The notes under the pieces: model-generated
What the model was told of the DNA's origin: nothing
Database searches by the model: none
The model's input: the letters and a program-made list of their open reading frames with translations, nothing else
Shown: in pieces, positions 62,119 to 64,000 of the stretch
Layout of the letters: each line of letters starts with the position of its first letter
Position numbering within the stretch: the stretch's first letter is position 1
Source: an uncultured Rhodospirillales bacterium
GTDB lineage: Bacteria > Pseudomonadota > Alphaproteobacteria > Rhodospirillales > JABHCV01
Direction: 5' to 3'
DNA length: 64,000 bases
Assembly (NCBI GenBank): GCA_938092065.1
Contig: CALKND010000017.1
Location: 178,297-242,296 of the forward strand
Translations under genes and position numbers: made by a program

Positions 62119-63219
62119 ATGTACGGTATAGAATTTTTTATGAACGGGGTGGAGCTCAAAGAGCGTATTCTAGCTGGTGAGATTGGCCCCCAAGACTCGG
62201 ATCAGATCATAGATGATCTTGAAACCCTGCGCGATAAGAAGCCCCACGTCTTCAACGTAGAGACCACAAATTATTGCAACATGACTTGCGTTATGTGTCC
62301 GCGTACAACCTTGATGACTCGTAAAAACGAATGGATTGATGACAAGGTTTTTGAAAAGGTCATTGACCAAGTTCGCCCATACACTGACCAAGAACTGAAA
62401 ATTTTTTGGGATTTCATTGAAGAACGCTACGGCGTAACAAAAGAAACTCAAACAGAAAACGGATTTTATTTTCATATTGTTGCCCGACATGTGACGCTGC
62501 ATGGCTACGGAGAACCGTTATTGGATAAGTATATCCTTGACCGGGTGCGGGCCTGTACCAAGCGCAATATTCCAACTTACTTCTCTTGTGTGCCTGCTAA
62601 CATCAATATTGAACGTATTGAACAGTTGATGAAACTTGGGCTGGGTGTGCTAAAATTCTCGGTTGATGCTCTTGATGATGAGGGCCAGAAAAAAATCAGA
62701 GGTAACCGGAATGATTTCAAAAAATCTTTCGAAAATATTCAAAAAGTCATTAATTTGAAACATGAACAGGGTTTTCAGACAAAAATAGTCGTCACCATGA
62801 TTGCTATGGGTGTTTCTAACGACGATCTGGAGACCCAGCGTAATTTTATGGAGCTTTTTGATCCCCTGGATGTCTTTAACTACGTTAAAAGTCAGGATAA
62901 TCGTTGGTATTATGAAGATGACGAAAAAATTGAGAACAAGTCACATTATGTAAGTGAGTATTGTGAATATCCATGGACGTCCCTGACTGTAATGGCCAAT
63001 GGCGAGGTTGTCCCATGTACGCAAGATTTCGATACGGAAATGACTTTTGGCAATGTCCGTGATCATACTCTTGAAGAGATCTGGAATTCTGAAGCGTATA
63101 AGGAATTCCGCCGTTGGCATGTAACAGGTGACTTCCCTAAGGGTAACAAATGTAATGAGCGATGTGACCTGCCAAAAGTCTACCATCGACTACAAAAAAA
63201 GAGCGCTAAAGTTGCATAG
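62119..63219 (+). CDS. Radical SAM/SPASM protein next to flagellin
   Basis: A 366-residue enzyme. The radical SAM cluster is Cys53, Cys57 and Cys60 in NYCNMTCVMCPRTT. About 40 residues are inserted between this loop and the next barrel strand HVTLHGYGEPLLD (the G-E-P strand that holds SAM). The C-terminus has the SPASM-type cysteines SLTVMANGEVVPCTQDFD and NKCNERCDLPKVY, and the loop FGNVRDHTLEEIWNSEAYKE. SPASM proteins modify peptides or carry out sugar-ring chemistry. Located between the sugar genes and a flagellin gene, it could act on the sugar or on flagellin; no target is shown. A 190-base gap separates it from flagellin. Confidence 0.82.
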   Translation: MYGIEFFMNGVELKERILAGEIGPQDSDQIIDDLETLRDKKPHVFNVETTNYCNMTCVMCPRTTLMTRKNEWIDDKVFEKVIDQVRPYTDQELKIFWDFIEERYGVTKETQTENGFYFHIVARHVTLHGYGEPLLDKYILDRVRACTKRNIPTYFSCVPANINIERIEQLMKLGLGVLKFSVDALDDEGQKKIRGNRNDFKKSFENIQKVINLKHEQGFQTKIVVTMIAMGVSNDDLETQRNFMELFDPLDVFNYVKSQDNRWYYEDDEKIENKSHYVSEYCEYPWTSLTVMANGEVVPCTQDFDTEMTFGNVRDHTLEEIWNSEAYKEFRRWHVTGDFPKGNKCNERCDLPKVYHRLQKKSAKVA

Positions 63220-63368
63220 GTCGTCTAGAATCAATGATTTAAGGGGTGAGTTCGTCGTTGATTTATTGCTTTAAATAAGAGTTTGACAAGATCTCAATCT
63301 AGCTATAAAGTTTTAACTAAGAATTCGAGACATGGTGTTTCGTTCTCTAGCGGGAAGTATTCTCGTCT

Positions 63369-63386
63369 CAAGGCAGAATTGCCTTG
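63369..63386 (+). promoter_or_regulatory. Stem-loop / dyad in the second flagellin leader
   Basis: CAAGGCA-GAAT-TGCCTTG is a perfect 7-bp inverted repeat with a 4-base loop. It ends exactly 26 bases before the flagellin ATG, the same distance as the stem-loop in the other flagellin leader. Its core GGCAGAATTGCC also resembles the dyad before fliF, so it may be an operator, an mRNA element, or both. Confidence 0.6.
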
Positions 63387-63412
63387 GTAATATCCTAGAA
63401 TAGGAGCCAAAA

Positions 63413-64000
63413 ATGGCAACAGATATCAACCTAAGTGCGAGTATCCGCACAAACTTACTTTCACTACAATCAACTAACGCTCTATTCGAGCGTACTTCTG
63501 AGCGTTTATCAACAGGCCTGAAAGTTAACAGTGCTCTTGATGGAACTAGTGCATTTTTTAGTGCTAGAAGCTTGAACAACCGTGCTGGCGACCTTGCCTC
63601 TCTCAAAGATGGTATGGGTCAGGCTATTCAGACTCTAAAGGCGGCTGATAAAGGTATTGAGGCACTAACTCAACTTGTATCACAGGCTAAAACGATTGCT
63701 GAGCAAGCTAAAGAAGCTTCTGCTCAGGTGTCTAAAATCGAGAGTACTGTTGCCGCATCAACTACAAATACAGCTGCCACACTCATGTCAGTTGCGTTTG
63801 GTGCGACCTTGTCTGTTACAAACACCTTTATCATTAATGTTAATGGTGCCGGCATTACTACTATTGCATTCTTAGCCACAAGTACGATCCAGACTGTGTT
63901 GGATAAGATTACGGCTGCAGATACTTCCATTACTGCCACATATAATACTACGACGGATAAAATAGAAATTGCTGGCACTGCTGGTACGGAAGTAACTATT
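63413..64000 (+). CDS. Flagellin (second gene, runs off the window)
   Basis: 196 codons are open to the right edge. The N-terminus MATDINLSASIRTNLLSLQ, followed by ERTSERLSTGLKVNSALDGTSAFFSAR, is a standard flagellin D0/D1 helix, better matched than the 45.9-kb copy. From about residue 105 the variable centre is Thr/Ala/Val-rich. GGAG lies 6 bases before the ATG. A possible sigma-70 type promoter TTGACA-N15-TATAAA lies about 120 bases upstream, with a spacer shorter than ideal; no GG-N10-GC sigma-54 site was found. It directly follows the sugar-modification genes, which supports flagellin glycosylation as their role. Confidence 0.9.
   Translation, partial: MATDINLSASIRTNLLSLQSTNALFERTSERLSTGLKVNSALDGTSAFFSARSLNNRAGDLASLKDGMGQAIQTLKAADKGIEALTQLVSQAKTIAEQAKEASAQVSKIESTVAASTTNTAATLMSVAFGATLSVTNTFIINVNGAGITTIAFLATSTIQTVLDKITAADTSITATYNTTTDKIEIAGTAGTEVTI

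Overview
This window looks like chromosomal DNA of a free-living, motile alphaproteobacterium, probably Rhodospirillales-like and aquatic. The evidence is the ChpT/CtrA pair, the FlbD-type regulator, FlaF, flagellin without FliC-style features, and the class III formaldehyde dehydrogenase operon. All calls come from reading the sequence and the translated reading frames; no database search was run.

Layout. (1) 0.3-5 kb: a glutathione transferase, a TPR-sulfotransferase fusion, a second sulfotransferase-like protein, and two small decayed gene remnants ending near a tRNA-Ser(GCU). (2) 5.5-12.8 kb: an AT-rich accessory zone with a MORN-repeat lipoprotein, a frameshifted alpha/beta-hydrolase pseudogene, a photolyase/cryptochrome, a secreted hydrolase, small orphan proteins, a Sel1-repeat protein and a 0.8-kb gene-free gap carrying a 36-bp palindrome. 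(3) 13.2-21.9 kb: housekeeping genes, namely formaldehyde detoxification (frmA-fghA), DUF952-pyrD, NAD kinase, moaA and a tungstate ABC transporter (tupBCA). (4) 22-26 kb: cell-cycle regulation (chpT, ctrA with a CtrA box in its promoter) divergent from fliI-fliJ. (5) 25.9-38.1 kb: one long minus-strand flagellar operon, fliF-fliG-fliH-fliN-motA-flbD-flhA-flhF-flhG, followed by a FliK-like gene and a small unknown gene. (6) 40.2-47.1 kb: fliK-flgD-flgE behind a clear sigma-54 promoter, and flagellin-flaF. (7) 47.4-63.2 kb: a sugar and modification island lying between two flagellin genes. It holds a methyltransferase, three large TPR-glycosyltransferases (a fourth at 38.7 kb), a radical SAM enzyme with an N-terminal B12-binding-like region, an FkbM methyltransferase, a three-part CBS/NeuB/TIM-barrel sialic-acid-type synthase, a sugar-nucleotide cytidylyltransferase, a DegT aminotransferase and a SPASM radical SAM protein. 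(8) From 63.4 kb: a second flagellin that runs off the end.

How the genes fit together. CtrA, activated through ChpT, probably opens the early flagellar genes. FlbD with sigma-54 then drives the hook genes. The 47-63 kb island probably makes and attaches a nonulosonic-acid-like glycan, possibly methylated, to flagellin. Candidate regulatory signals seen directly are: a CtrA box between ctrA and fliI; a sigma-54 promoter before fliK; GGCA...TGCC dyads before fliF and before the second flagellin; and 18-nt stem-loops that end exactly 26 nt before the start codon in both flagellin leaders. The most unusual items are these matched leaders, the three-part NeuB fusion, the internally homogenised TPR-OGT gene, and a QueF/T-fold-like orphan at the tail of the flagellar operon.
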